53,342 nt of DNA from Halomonas sp. KAO (GCF_015595025.1 NZ_JADNRL010000007.1:1-53342), one strand, 5' to 3'. Counted from the stretch's first letter, positions 45,249 through 53,342 are shown. Numbers and translations are program-made. Notes: generated by a model from the sequence alone, not told the origin.

Positions 45249-45847
45249 AACAAGCTCGCTTTCGAAACTTCGGTGAGGCCCAGCGCGACGAGTGGGCCCT
45301 GATCGACGCCCGTTTTCGCGACTACATCGACGATGCCCCGCGCCGGGTGCTGGCCCATCTGCACAACCTCGCGGGCGACCACCACGGTTACCCGGTGGAT
45401 CGCTACGAACACTGCCTGCAGACCGCAACGCGTGCACTGCGCGACGGTGCCGATGAGGAGATGGTGGTCTGCGCCCTGCTCCACGATATCGGTGACGATC
45501 TGGCACCGGCCAACCATGCCGATATCGCGGCGGCCATCCTCGAGCCCTTTATCGATCCGCTCAATGCGTGGATGATCCGCCACCACGAACTCTTTCAGGG
45601 CTATCACTACCGGCACTTCTTCGGGCAGGACCGTCACGCGCGAGAGCAGTACCGCGACCACCCGGCCTATGAGCGAACCGTGCGTTTCTGTGACGAGTGG
45701 GACCAGGCCAGCTTCGACCCCGACTACGACACCCTGCCCCTGGAATACTTCATTCCGATGGTGGAGAGAGTACTCGGCCGAGTCCCCCACGGCGGGCTTC
45801 CCGAGCCACTGCCCGAGGAGTCACTGCCCGAGGAGACGCCGCAATGA
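45245..45847 (+). CDS. HD-domain oxygenase, TmpB/PhnZ-like
   Basis: A 200-residue HD protein. Candidate diiron ligands are His56 (RYEHCLQTATRA), His80-Asp81 (LLHDIGDDL), His91 (ANHADIAAAIL), His113/114 (RHHELFQGY) and Asp150/153 (FCDEWDQ). That spacing is like PhnZ and TmpB, mixed-valent diiron oxygenases that cleave the C-P bond of a 1-hydroxyphosphonate to give carboxylate and phosphate. The C-terminus ends in a short repeat (LPEES, LPEET). It overlaps its neighbours by ATGA on both sides (45245-45248 and 45844-45847). A phosphohydrolase role cannot be excluded. Confidence 0.72.
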   Translation: MKQARFRNFGEAQRDEWALIDARFRDYIDDAPRRVLAHLHNLAGDHHGYPVDRYEHCLQTATRALRDGADEEMVVCALLHDIGDDLAPANHADIAAAILEPFIDPLNAWMIRHHELFQGYHYRHFFGQDRHAREQYRDHPAYERTVRFCDEWDQASFDPDYDTLPLEYFIPMVERVLGRVPHGGLPEPLPEESLPEETPQ

Positions 45848-47445
45848 GCCAGACCTGTGCTCAGCAGCTCTTGAGCCTTCTCGAGGCGCATGGTGTCGAC
45901 ACCGCCTTCGGCATCCCCGGGGTACACACCGTCGAGTTCTACCGTGCGCTGGGCCAAGGCCGGATCCAGCATGTCACTCCGCGCCATGAGCAGGGGGCCG
46001 GCTTCATGGCCGACGGCTATGCCCGGGCCAGCGGCAAGCCGGCGGCCTGCTTCATCATCACCGGCCCGGGCATGACCAATATCGCCACCGCCATGGGCCA
46101 GGCCCTGGCCGATTCGGTGCCGATGCTGGTGATCTCCAGCGTCAATCAGCGCCATACCCTGGGTCGCGGCCAGGGGCGGCTGCACGAGATGCCACACCAG
46201 AGTCAGACCCTGGCCGGCGTCAGCCTCTTCAGCCACACCCTCCTCGACCCGGCAGCGCTGCCCGAGGTCCTGAACCGCGCCTTCGCGATCTTCGCCTCCG
46301 CACGGCCGGGCCCGGTGCATATCGAGATTCCGCTGGATGTGATGACCGCCCCGGCGCCGCAGGCAGCTGCCGTTCCGGCACGGACCTTCCCGCCGGCCCC
46401 GGCCCCCGCCGCGCTGGAGATGGCCGCCGAGTGGCTGGCTACCGCGCAGCGTCCGCTGCTGCTTCTCGGGGGCGGCACCGCCGCCTCGCCGAAGGCCGCC
46501 CGTCGACTGGTCGAGCACCTCGATGCCCCGGCCCTTACCACCATCAACGCCAAGGGTGTGCTGGGCCTCGACCACCCTCTCGATCTGGGGGCTACCGCGA
46601 GCCTGCCCGCCGCGCGCCGACTGGCCTCCCAGGCCGACGTGGTCGTGGCGATCGGTACCGAGCTGGGCGAAACCGATTACGACATGTACACCGATGAGGG
46701 CTTCCGGCTCGATGGCCGGCTGATTCGCATCGATATCGACCCCCAGCAACTGGGCCGTAACCAGGCCGCCGACCTGGCCATCCTGGCCGAGGCCGGCCAG
46801 GCGATGAACGGACTGCTCGAGCATCTGCCGGCAGCCACCCGCCGCGACGGTGCAGCCCGGGCCGCCGCCGTACGCCACGAGCTGGCACTCGCCGACGACC
46901 CGGAACTCGCCCCCTATGTGCCGCTCTACGCCACTCTGCGCGAGGTGCTTCCCGAGGCCATCGTGGTCGGCGACTCCACCGGCCCGGTCTATGCCGGCAA
47001 CTTCCTGGCCTCGCTGCCGGCCCCGCGACGCTGGTTCAATGCCGCCACCGGCTTCGGCACCCTCGGCTACGGTCTGCCCGCCGCCCTGGGAGCCGCCCTG
47101 GCCCAGCCGCAACACCCGGTGGTGGCACTGATCGGCGACGGCGGGCTCCAGTTCGTGCTCGGCGAGCTCGGCACCGCCCGCGACCTCGGTCGCGCCGTGG
47201 CCGTGGTGATCTGGAACAACGACGGTTATGACGAGATTCGGCGCTACATGTCGATGAGCGAGGTACCCCATCTCGGGGTCGACCTGGCCGCCCCGGACTT
47301 CGAGGCGCTGGCCTCCGGCTACGCGTGCCGCTACCGGAGCGTGGGTGACCCCGCCGCCCTGGGGCAGGCCCTGGCAGAGCTCGGCGCGGATGATTCACCC
47401 CTGCTGATCGAGGTGGATGCCACGGCCTGGGTCGCCGCCCTGTAA
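45844..47445 (+). CDS. aruI: ThDP-dependent 2-oxoacid decarboxylase, AruI-like
   Basis: A 533-residue thiamine-diphosphate enzyme of the acetolactate-synthase/decarboxylase superfamily. RHEQGAGFMADGYARASG supplies the cofactor-activating Glu, and GDGGLQFVLGELGTARDL...NN is the ThDP-binding motif. FGIPGVHTVEFYRALGQG and CFIITGPGMTNIATAMGQAL agree with my recollection of P. aeruginosa AruI, which decarboxylates 2-ketoarginine (5-guanidino-2-oxopentanoate) to 4-guanidinobutanal. It overlaps the HD gene start by ATGA. Acting on another 2-oxoacid is possible given the operon context. Confidence 0.78.
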   Translation: MSQTCAQQLLSLLEAHGVDTAFGIPGVHTVEFYRALGQGRIQHVTPRHEQGAGFMADGYARASGKPAACFIITGPGMTNIATAMGQALADSVPMLVISSVNQRHTLGRGQGRLHEMPHQSQTLAGVSLFSHTLLDPAALPEVLNRAFAIFASARPGPVHIEIPLDVMTAPAPQAAAVPARTFPPAPAPAALEMAAEWLATAQRPLLLLGGGTAASPKAARRLVEHLDAPALTTINAKGVLGLDHPLDLGATASLPAARRLASQADVVVAIGTELGETDYDMYTDEGFRLDGRLIRIDIDPQQLGRNQAADLAILAEAGQAMNGLLEHLPAATRRDGAARAAAVRHELALADDPELAPYVPLYATLREVLPEAIVVGDSTGPVYAGNFLASLPAPRRWFNAATGFGTLGYGLPAALGAALAQPQHPVVALIGDGGLQFVLGELGTARDLGRAVAVVIWNNDGYDEIRRYMSMSEVPHLGVDLAAPDFEALASGYACRYRSVGDPAALGQALAELGADDSPLLIEVDATAWVAAL

Positions 47446-47483
47446 CCCGAGACGCTACCCAATAACACTTGAGGAGACCTGAC

Positions 47484-48422
47484 ATGCGTAACACGACCCT
47501 AGTCACCAGCCTGGCTTTCGCCGGTCTGCTACCTCTGTCGGCCCAGGCGACACAGGACGTCAACGAGGAGTTGCGTCTGGTCGCGCCACCCTGGCCCGGC
47601 ATCACGGTCAAGTCAGAAATCTTCGCACAGCTCGCCGAGCCCCTGGGGTACCGGGTCGACGCCCTGGAGGTCAGCTCCACGGTCGGTTACCAGGTCCTGC
47701 AGAGTGGCGAGGCCGACGCCTTCCTGGCCGGCTGGTTGCCCGCCCAGCAGGAGAGCTACGACGCCGCCATGGAGAATGGCGCCATCGTCGACCTGGGCAA
47801 TAACGTCAACGGCGCGCGCATGGGCTTCGCGGTACCCGGCTACGTCGCCGATGCCGGTATCACCAATGCCGAGCAGCTGGCCGATCCGGAGATCGCCGAG
47901 CGCTTCGACTACCGCGTCTACAGCATCGAGAACGGCTCCACGGTCACCGACATGCTCAATGCTGCCATCGACGCCGACGTTCACGGGCTGGGGGACTGGG
48001 AGGGCAAGCCCTCCTCGACGCCCGGCATGCTCAGCGAGGTGAAGGGGGCCGTACAGGAGGAGCGCTGGATCCTTTTCTACGGCTGGACGCCTCACTGGAT
48101 GGTGCCGGAGTACGATACCCGTATCCTCGACGACTCAGAGGGGGTCTACGGCGACGACAACGGCAGCAGCGACGTCAAGACCATCGTCTCCAAGACCTAC
48201 GCGGAGGCCAACCCCAACATGCTCAGGCTGCTCGATCAGTTCGTGCTCTCGGCCGACGAGCAGAGCGAGTTCATTCGCGCCTACAGCCTGGAAAACGGCG
48301 ACCTCGAGGAGGTGGCTCACGACTGGCTGGTCAACCACCCCGAGCGCGTCGCCACCTTCCTGGAGGGCGTGACCACCCGCGACGGCGACAGCGCCCTGAG
48401 TGCCGTGGAGCAGAGCCTGTGA
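47484..48422 (+). CDS. OpuAC-type glycine-betaine-like ABC binding protein
   Basis: A 312-residue exported binding protein, signal peptide MRNTTLVTSLAFAGLLPLSA. The OpuAC/ProX-family features are APPWPGITVKSEIFAQLAEPLGY, ADAFLAGWLPAQQESYDAAME and WILFYGWTPHWMVPEYDTR. The Trp residues in FLAGW and WTPHW would form an aromatic cage for a quaternary ammonium, as in betaine-binding proteins. No betaine-type ATPase or permease lies in the window. It is followed by a GTGA overlap (48419-48422) with the aldolase gene, so it is inside the operon. Ligand inferred only. Confidence 0.82.
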   Translation: MRNTTLVTSLAFAGLLPLSAQATQDVNEELRLVAPPWPGITVKSEIFAQLAEPLGYRVDALEVSSTVGYQVLQSGEADAFLAGWLPAQQESYDAAMENGAIVDLGNNVNGARMGFAVPGYVADAGITNAEQLADPEIAERFDYRVYSIENGSTVTDMLNAAIDADVHGLGDWEGKPSSTPGMLSEVKGAVQEERWILFYGWTPHWMVPEYDTRILDDSEGVYGDDNGSSDVKTIVSKTYAEANPNMLRLLDQFVLSADEQSEFIRAYSLENGDLEEVAHDWLVNHPERVATFLEGVTTRDGDSALSAVEQSL

Positions 48423-49165
48423 GCGGCCACCAAATGGACGAACTCGCCATCCGCCGCGACCTGGCCGCCGCCTACCGGCTGATCGCGCTGGACGGCATGG
48501 ACGATGGCATCTCCACCCATGTCTCCGCACGCCTGAGCGACGACCGCTTCCTGCTCAACGCCTTCGGGCTGCGCTTCGAGGAGGTGCGAGAGGACAACCT
48601 GGTCACGGTGAGTGGCGATGGCGAGGTGCTCGACGACCCCACCGGGCTGGGCATCAACCCGGCCGGCTTCACCATCCATAGCGCGCTCCACGACGCCCGC
48701 CCCGAGGTCGTCTGTGTGCTGCATACCCATACCGTCGCCGGCGTCGCCCTGTCGTGCCTGGAGGAGGGTCTGCTGCCGCTCAACCAGTGGGCGCTGCAGT
48801 TCCACGACCGGCTGGCCTATCACGACTATGAGGGCATCGCCCTGGACCTCGACGAGCGCGAGCGCCTGGCCGCCGACCTCGGTCCCCACCGCGCGATGAT
48901 CCTGCGCCAGCACGGCCTGCTGACCTGCGGGCGCAGCGTCGGCGAGGCCTTCCTAGTGATGCGTGACCTGGAGCGCAGCTGCCAGGCCCAGCTGGCCGCC
49001 CAGGCCACCGGCCGACCGCTGCGGATGGCCTCCTCAGCGATGGCCGAGCATGTCGCCCGCCAGTACGAGGCCTGGGCCGATAGCCCCGCAGGCCTCGGCC
49101 GCGCCTGGCAGGCCGAGTGCCGACGGCTCGCCGACCACACACCAGCAGACCTGCAGACCCTCTAG
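48419..49165 (+). CDS. Class II aldolase/adducin-family protein
   Basis: A 248-residue protein of the class II aldolase/adducin domain. Zinc ligands are in LHTHTVAGVALSC (two His) and RQHGLLTCGRSVGEAF (third His), with an early Glu available in the fold. Family enzymes act on phosphorylated sugars, or decarboxylate/cleave small hydroxyacids; the substrate is not evident. GTG 48419 overlaps the preceding stop (GTGA); ATG 48434 is an alternative start (MDELAIRRDL). Confidence 0.75.
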   Translation: MSGHQMDELAIRRDLAAAYRLIALDGMDDGISTHVSARLSDDRFLLNAFGLRFEEVREDNLVTVSGDGEVLDDPTGLGINPAGFTIHSALHDARPEVVCVLHTHTVAGVALSCLEEGLLPLNQWALQFHDRLAYHDYEGIALDLDERERLAADLGPHRAMILRQHGLLTCGRSVGEAFLVMRDLERSCQAQLAAQATGRPLRMASSAMAEHVARQYEAWADSPAGLGRAWQAECRRLADHTPADLQTL

Positions 49166-49190
49166 CCCGACCGACAATAACGAGACCGAA

Positions 49191-50417
49191 ATGCGCTACT
49201 CACAACTGACCGACCGAATCGCCGGCGAAGGCGCCGCGGCCTGGGACATCCACTACCGCGCCCTGGCGCGTCAGGCCAATGGCGACGATATCACCATCCT
49301 CTCGGTGGGCGACCCGGACTTCGCTACCCCGGGTGCGATCGTCGAGAGCGCGGTGACCAGCCTGCGCGGTGGCGCCACCCACTACTCGGATGTGCAAGGC
49401 AAGCTGGCACTGCGTCAGGCCATCGCCGATGACTACCGCCGCCAGGGGCTAGAGGTCGGCCCCGACAACCTCATCGTCACGGCCGGTGCCCAGTGCGGCC
49501 TCTACGCCGCCGCCCAGTGCCTGCTGGATCCCGGCGACGAGGTGCTGGTCCCCGAGCCCTGCTACGTCACCTACGAGGCGGTGCTGCGCGCCACCGGCGC
49601 CGAGATGGTACAGGTGCCAATGGATGGCGAGGCGGGCTTCCGCCTCGATCCCGCCGCGCTGGAGGCGGCGATCACCCCGCGTACCCGGGCCCTGCTGCTC
49701 AACAGCCCCCACAACCCCAGCGGGCAGCTGATCGACGCCGACACCTGGGCCGCCATCGCTGAGCTATGCCGCCGCCACGACCTGTGGCTGATCTCCGATG
49801 AGGTCTACGCCGAGCTGATCTTCGAGGGCGAGCACCTCTGTCCCGCCGGACTGCCCGGCATGGCGGAACGCAGCGTGGTGGTCAGCAGCCTGTCCAAGTC
49901 CCACGCCATGACCGGCTGGCGCCTGGGCTGGGTGCTGGGGCCGGAAGCGCTGATCCAGCATCTGAGTCATCTGGCCCTGTGCATGCTCTACGGCTGCCCC
50001 GACTTCATTCAGGACGCCGCCTGCGATGCCCTGAAGACGCCTCCCCATGAGCTGGCGGAGATGCGCGAGACCTACCGGACTCGCCGCGATGTCGTCTGCG
50101 AGGCCCTGGCCGAGTGCCCGGCGGTCACCGCGGTTCGCCCCCCGGCGGGCATGTTCCTGATGGTGGATATCCGCGCCACCGGCCTCTCCTCCCAGGCATT
50201 CGCCGACCGTCTGCTCGATGAAGAGGGCATCTCGGTGCTTTCCGGCGAGGCGTTCGGCCCCTCGGCAGCCGGCTTCGTGCGCCTCGGCCTGACGGTGGAC
50301 GCCGAGCGTCTCGCCGCCGCCAGCCGACGGCTGGCCTCCTTCGCGGAACGCGCCCTGTGCGAGCGCGATCCGCATGCCCTGCCACCGACCCCGGCCACGG
50401 AGGCCGATTGCCTATGA
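49191..50417 (+). CDS. aruH: Aminotransferase, AruH-like
   Basis: A 408-residue class I/II fold-type I aminotransferase. The PLP Lys is in [29 protein letters not shown] and [12 protein letters not shown] are the usual motifs, and a C-terminal Arg-bearing region is [12 protein letters not shown]. The N-terminus [20 protein letters not shown] and many internal segments fit my memory of P. aeruginosa AruH, arginine:pyruvate transaminase, which produces 2-ketoarginine for AruI. The 15 residues beyond AruH's usual length are at the C-terminus. Its stop overlaps the next gene by ATGA (50414-50417). Confidence 0.8.
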   Translation: MRYSQLTDRIAGEGAAAWDIHYRALARQANGDDITILSVGDPDFATPGAIVESAVTSLRGGATHYSDVQGKLALRQAIADDYRRQGLEVGPDNLIVTAGAQCGLYAAAQCLLDPGDEVLVPEPCYVTYEAVLRATGAEMVQVPMDGEAGFRLDPAALEAAITPRTRALLLNSPHNPSGQLIDADTWAAIAELCRRHDLWLISDEVYAELIFEGEHLCPAGLPGMAERSVVVSSLSKSHAMTGWRLGWVLGPEALIQHLSHLALCMLYGCPDFIQDAACDALKTPPHELAEMRETYRTRRDVVCEALAECPAVTAVRPPAGMFLMVDIRATGLSSQAFADRLLDEEGISVLSGEAFGPSAAGFVRLGLTVDAERLAAASRRLASFAERALCERDPHALPPTPATEADCL

Positions 50418-51211
50418 CATCATCGCTCAATGCCGCTTTCCCTGACCGCACCACCACCGCCCCGGCGGTGGCGGCCCATCAACTGATCAAGCATTTCGGC
50501 GAGCTGGAGGTGCTCAAGGGCGTCTCCCTCGAGGTGGCCGAAGGCACCGTCACCTCCATCATCGGCGCCAGTGGCTCGGGCAAGAGCACCCTGCTGCGCT
50601 GCATGAACCTGCTCGAGCGCCCCGACCAGGGCGAACTGGCCATCGCCGACGAGGCGATTCGCTTCACCCGCAACCCCGAGGGCGATATCACCGGGCTCGA
50701 TCGCCAACAGCTCCAGCGGCTGCGGGCCAAGGTCACCATGGTCTTCCAGCAGTTCAACCTCTGGCCCCACCTGACCGTACTCGGCAACGTCATCGAGGCC
50801 CCCATGCGGGTCAAGGGACTCTCCCGCCGGCGAGCCACCGCGCTGGGTGAACACTATCTCGAGCGGGTCGGCATGGCCGACCGCCGCGATGCCTACCCCG
50901 CCTTCCTCTCCGGGGGCCAGCAGCAGCGAGTCGCCATCGCCCGGGCCCTGGCCATGGAGCCGCGCCTGCTGCTGTTCGACGAGCCCACCTCGGCACTGGA
51001 CCCCGAGCGGGTCAACGAGGTGCTCGGCGTGATCCGCGGCCTCGCCGACGAGGGCCGCACCATGCTGCTGGTCACCCACGAGATGCACTTCGCCCGCGAG
51101 GTGTCGGACCAGCTGGTCTACCTCGACCAGGGCCGCATCGCGGCTTCGGGTACGCCGGAAGCCGTATTCGAGGATCCGCGCTGCAGTCAGTTCGTCGCCC
51201 CCGCCGCCTGA
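50414..51211 (+). CDS. Polar amino acid ABC transporter ATP-binding protein
   Basis: A 265-residue ATPase. Walker [14 protein letters not shown] (about residues 52-64), signature [15 protein letters not shown], Walker [13 protein letters not shown] and H-loop [11 protein letters not shown] define the HisP/GlnQ class of polar amino acid uptake. An extra N-terminal ~20 residues ([16 protein letters not shown]) are not part of the domain. It overlaps aruH by ATGA. With the binding protein and two permeases downstream it forms one transporter, likely for a basic amino acid given aruHI. Confidence 0.9.
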   Translation: MTSSLNAAFPDRTTTAPAVAAHQLIKHFGELEVLKGVSLEVAEGTVTSIIGASGSGKSTLLRCMNLLERPDQGELAIADEAIRFTRNPEGDITGLDRQQLQRLRAKVTMVFQQFNLWPHLTVLGNVIEAPMRVKGLSRRRATALGEHYLERVGMADRRDAYPAFLSGGQQQRVAIARALAMEPRLLLFDEPTSALDPERVNEVLGVIRGLADEGRTMLLVTHEMHFAREVSDQLVYLDQGRIAASGTPEAVFEDPRCSQFVAPAA

Positions 51212-51243
51212 TGGCGTTCCCACAATAACGACAGGAGACCCCC

Positions 51244-52017
51244 ATGAAAGTCTCGATGATGATAGCAACCGCCGCGACCGCCTTCGGCCTCGCCCAGGCC
51301 ACCCAGGCCGCCGACCCGCTCAAGATCGGCATCTCCGGCGAACCCTATCCGCCCTTCAGCTTCAAGGCCGCCAGCGGCGACTGGAGCGGCTTCGAGGTGG
51401 AGCTGGCCCGCGAGATCTGTGACGCCATGGATCGGCAGTGCGAGATCACACCGACGGGCTGGAGCGGCATCATCCCCTCGCTCAAGGCCGGGCGCATCGA
51501 CATGATCATGAACTCGATGTCGATCACCGAGAAGCGCCAGCGGGTCATCGACTTCACCCGCCCCTACTACTTCACGCCGGGTGCCTATGTCGCCGCCAGC
51601 GACCTTTCGCTGACACCCCCCGACGATCTCGACGGCCTGGTAATGGGCGTGCAGTCCGCCACCACCAACGCCACCTATGCGCGTCGCGCACTGCGCGACA
51701 ACGGCGTCGATATCCGCCTCTATGACCAGGCGGAGCAGGTCAACAACGACCTGCTCTCCGGTCGCCTGGACGTGATCCTCGCCGACCAGATCGCCATGGC
51801 CCAGTTCCTGGCCCGCGACGAGGCCGAGGAGTTCGAAATGAAAGCCACCGCACCTCACCACGCGGCCTACGGCGAGGGCGTCGGCATCGGCCTGCGCCAG
51901 GAAGACGACGAGCTTGAGGTGGCCCTCAACCAGGCCATCGCCGCGGTGATAGAGGACGGCACCTGCGCCAGCCTCTCCGAGCAGTACCTGGGCACCGACG
52001 TCTGCGTCTACGACTGA
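51244..52017 (+). CDS. Polar amino acid ABC binding protein
   Basis: A 257-residue periplasmic protein of the HisJ/ArgT family, signal peptide MKVSMMIATAATAFGLAQAT, cleavage near QAA. ISGEPYPPFSFKAASGDWSGFEVELAREIC and GIIPSLKAGRIDMIMNSMSITEKRQRVIDF are typical of the cluster 3 binding fold. The early aromatic/acidic pocket (Tyr, Asp, Ser near PYPPFS and a later Asp) suits basic amino acids such as arginine or an analogue. ggagacccccc-type ribosome site precedes ATG 51244. A hairpin after the gene lies before the permease. Confidence 0.88.
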   Translation: MKVSMMIATAATAFGLAQATQAADPLKIGISGEPYPPFSFKAASGDWSGFEVELAREICDAMDRQCEITPTGWSGIIPSLKAGRIDMIMNSMSITEKRQRVIDFTRPYYFTPGAYVAASDLSLTPPDDLDGLVMGVQSATTNATYARRALRDNGVDIRLYDQAEQVNNDLLSGRLDVILADQIAMAQFLARDEAEEFEMKATAPHHAAYGEGVGIGLRQEDDELEVALNQAIAAVIEDGTCASLSEQYLGTDVCVYD

Positions 52018-52039
52018 GCCACCGATGCCGCTGTCCTTC

Positions 52040-52062
52040 CCCCGGCGCCGGCAGCGCCGGGG
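52040..52062 (+). promoter_or_regulatory. Intercistronic hairpin after the binding-protein gene
   Basis: Perfect 9-bp stem (ccccggcgc / gcgccgggg) with a 5-nt loop, in the 79-bp gap between binding protein and permease. It is similar in position to the hairpin after dctP and may boost binding-protein message. Confidence 0.5.
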
Positions 52063-52096
52063 CACTCTTGTTGCGTGACCAAGGAAAACCTCGACC

Positions 52097-52804
52097 ATGA
52101 CTTCGATGACACCGGAGGGGCTGGTCGACTGGGCCGGCCCCATCCTGAGCGGGGCTCTGACCACGGTACAGATCGCCGTGCTGGCCTACGCCATCGGCCT
52201 GCTGCTGGGCCTGCTGGGCGCCGGCGCCAAGCTTAGCCCCTGGCCGCCCCTGCGCGCTCTGGCCACCGCCTACTCCACCCTGATTCGGGCGATTCCCGAA
52301 CTGCTGCTGATCATCCTGCTCTACTACGCCGGGGCTCAGGCACTGGACGGCCTGCTGGCCCGCCTGGGCATGGAGGGCGCCGTTCAGATAACCGGCTTCG
52401 CCACCGCCGTCGGCGTGCTGGCCTTCGTTCAGGGCGCCTACATGACCGAAGTGTTCCGCGGTGCCATCCTGGCCATTCCGCGGGGCCAGCTGGAGGCCGC
52501 CGATGCCTTCGGCTTCTCGCGCTGGGATCGTTTCCACCGCATCGTGCTGCCGAGCATGCTGCCCAATGCCCTGCCCGGCATGTCCAACCTGTGGCTGATA
52601 CTGATCAAGGACACCGCCCTGATCAGCGTGATCGGCTTCAATGAGCTGTTCTTCACGGTGCAACAGGCCGCCGCCAGCAGCCGCGCCTACTTCCTCTTCT
52701 ATGCCGCCGCCGGCGTCATCTATCTATTGATGACGGTAAGCTCGACAGCGCTGTTCGCTCGCCTCGAGCGCTACGTGCGCCGCGGCCAACCCACGGAGGC
52801 CTGA
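52097..52804 (+). CDS. Polar amino acid ABC permease, first subunit
   Basis: A 235-residue permease with about five helices. The EAA loop is GAILAIPRGQLEAADAFGFSRWDRF followed by LPSMLPNALPG, matching HisQ/ArtQ-type proteins. STLIRAIPELLLIILLYY is the typical N-terminal amphipathic and transmembrane region. It is followed after 2 bp by the second permease start. Full length and apparently functional, but its partner is broken. Confidence 0.88.
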   Translation: MTSMTPEGLVDWAGPILSGALTTVQIAVLAYAIGLLLGLLGAGAKLSPWPPLRALATAYSTLIRAIPELLLIILLYYAGAQALDGLLARLGMEGAVQITGFATAVGVLAFVQGAYMTEVFRGAILAIPRGQLEAADAFGFSRWDRFHRIVLPSMLPNALPGMSNLWLILIKDTALISVIGFNELFFTVQQAAASSRAYFLFYAAAGVIYLLMTVSSTALFARLERYVRRGQPTEA

Positions 52805-52806
52805 GT

Positions 52807-53216
52807 ATGGACTTTTCCTGGCTGAGCGATCCCTTCTATCAAGGCTATCTGTGGGAAGGCTTCGTCAATACGCTATGGCTACTGCTGGTGTCAGCGGTAG
52901 GTGGCCTGCTGCTCGCCGTGGGAGTCGCTCTGGCCCGACTGCGCGGCCCGCGCCCCCTGGCCTGGCTAACCTCGCTATTTACTACCGTGATCCGCGGCAC
53001 CCCGCTGCTGGTGCAACTGTTCTTCTTCTATTACGGCGTAGGGCGCCTGCTGGAGGGTGTGCCCGGCATCCGCGAGAGCGTGCTGTGGCCGCTGCTACGT
53101 GACCCCTTCTTCTTCGGCGCGCTGACCTTCATCCTGAGCGTCGGCGCCTACTCCGGCGAGGTCATCCGCGGCGCCATGCAGAGCGTGCCGCGTGGTGAGC
53201 TGGAGGCTGGCCGCCC
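52807..53216 (+). pseudogene. Polar amino acid ABC permease, second subunit, interrupted by IS
   Basis: Starts at ATG 52807 (MDFSWLSDPFYQGYLWEGF) and runs normally for 136 codons through SVGAYSGEVIRGAMQSVPRG to ELEAGR, where a HisM/ArtM-type protein would continue its EAA loop with ALGxS. Instead the frame enters unrelated sequence at about 53217. Retained length is about 60% of a normal permease, and the EAA loop needed to contact the ATPase is cut. The frame stays open to the window end, so a fused longer product is possible but unlikely to work. Confidence 0.8.
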
Positions 53217-53342
53217 TGTGTGTCAACCTGCATCCATACACCGGCTCAGTGAGTTAAGCTCAATATCAGAGCCCGAGGTTCAGGAGCCCGTATCATGCCG
53301 AAACCGCCAACCGAGCTGCCCGATCATCAGGTCACGCCAAAT
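53217..53342 (+). mobile_element. Left end of an insertion sequence, probably IS3 family
   Basis: At 53217 the permease frame is replaced by sequence starting TGTGTCAACC. A transposase-like start follows 78 bp inside, at 53295. The TG start at the boundary and a short leader before the first transposase frame fit an IS3-type element in the same orientation as the operon. The right end and any target duplication are outside the window, so family assignment is tentative. Confidence 0.65.
53295..53342 (+). CDS. Transposase N-terminus (partial)
   Basis: The first 16 codons only: MPKPPTELPDHQVTPN. This opening resembles the OrfA-type transposases of some IS3-group elements in marine gammaproteobacteria. 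ggag lies about 9 nt before ATG 53295. Cut by the window edge. Confidence 0.55.
   Translation, partial: MPKPPTELPDHQVTPN

Noticed and set aside
45844..47445. ThDP enzyme as acetolactate synthase large subunit
   Set aside because: It lacks a regulatory small subunit gene beside it and its N-terminal and active-site segments fit AruI better; the neighbouring AruH-like aminotransferase also supports that.
48419..49165. Class II aldolase as a rhamnulose- or fuculose-phosphate aldolase
   Set aside because: The zinc-ligand motifs fit the family, but no sugar kinase, isomerase or transporter is nearby; a sugar role is not supported by context.

Overview
The window looks like a chromosomal segment of a moderately halophilic gammaproteobacterium, most likely Halomonadaceae (Halomonas or a close relative). 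This rests on high GC content, a solitary ectoine hydroxylase gene (ectD), a FabY-type ketosynthase, TRAP and ABC uptake systems, and a DUF2782-thrB block next to polA. No tRNA, rRNA or CRISPR array was seen.

Region by region. 1-9.8 kb is mostly small housekeeping and conserved genes: the C-terminal end of a CnoX/YbbN thioredoxin-like chaperone, a PatB-type C-S lyase, a hotdog thioesterase overlapping a YbaK-type deacylase, DUF501, a LOG-family hydrolase, a DEDDh exonuclease, a Sel1 protein, a truncated aldo/keto reductase remnant, YaaA, an isochorismatase-family hydrolase and a Tim44-domain protein. Two inverted pairs of REP-like sequences and a 163-bp MITE-like palindromic element lie here. 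9.9-25.3 kb carries fabY-coaD-ferredoxin, several small lipoproteins (one entericidin-like, followed by 39-bp tandem repeats), a beta-barrel protein, a MATE exporter, AtoE with an acyl-CoA thioesterase, a TauE/SafE exporter, a HIT protein, Dps, PepD and TmcA. 25.3-32.9 kb holds two uptake systems: a complete DctPQM TRAP transporter, and an iron(III) ABC transporter (fbpB, fbpC, fbpA) in an unusual split orientation with Fur-box-like sites between fbpC and fbpA. 33-41.3 kb has polA, DUF2782, thrB-speA, a fumarylacetoacetate hydrolase family protein and ectD.

41.4-53.3 kb is the accessory part. A DHA2-type MFS exporter and a GlxA/AraC-type regulator face a long rightward operon-like run: a TauD-type Fe(II)/2-oxoglutarate oxygenase with an N-terminal DUF971-like domain, an HD-domain protein with the ligand pattern of mixed-valent diiron oxygenases (together resembling the TmpA/TmpB phosphonate pair), an AruI-like ThDP decarboxylase, an orphan glycine-betaine-type binding protein, a class II aldolase/adducin-family enzyme, an AruH-like aminotransferase, and a polar amino acid ABC transporter. 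Many stop/start overlaps and short gaps suggest co-transcription. The last permease is broken by an insertion sequence whose left end and transposase start occupy the last 126 bases.

The most interesting feature is this hybrid operon: an oxygenase pair known for degrading a quaternary-amine phosphonate is embedded among genes resembling the arginine transaminase pathway. Its substrate cannot be read from the sequence alone.
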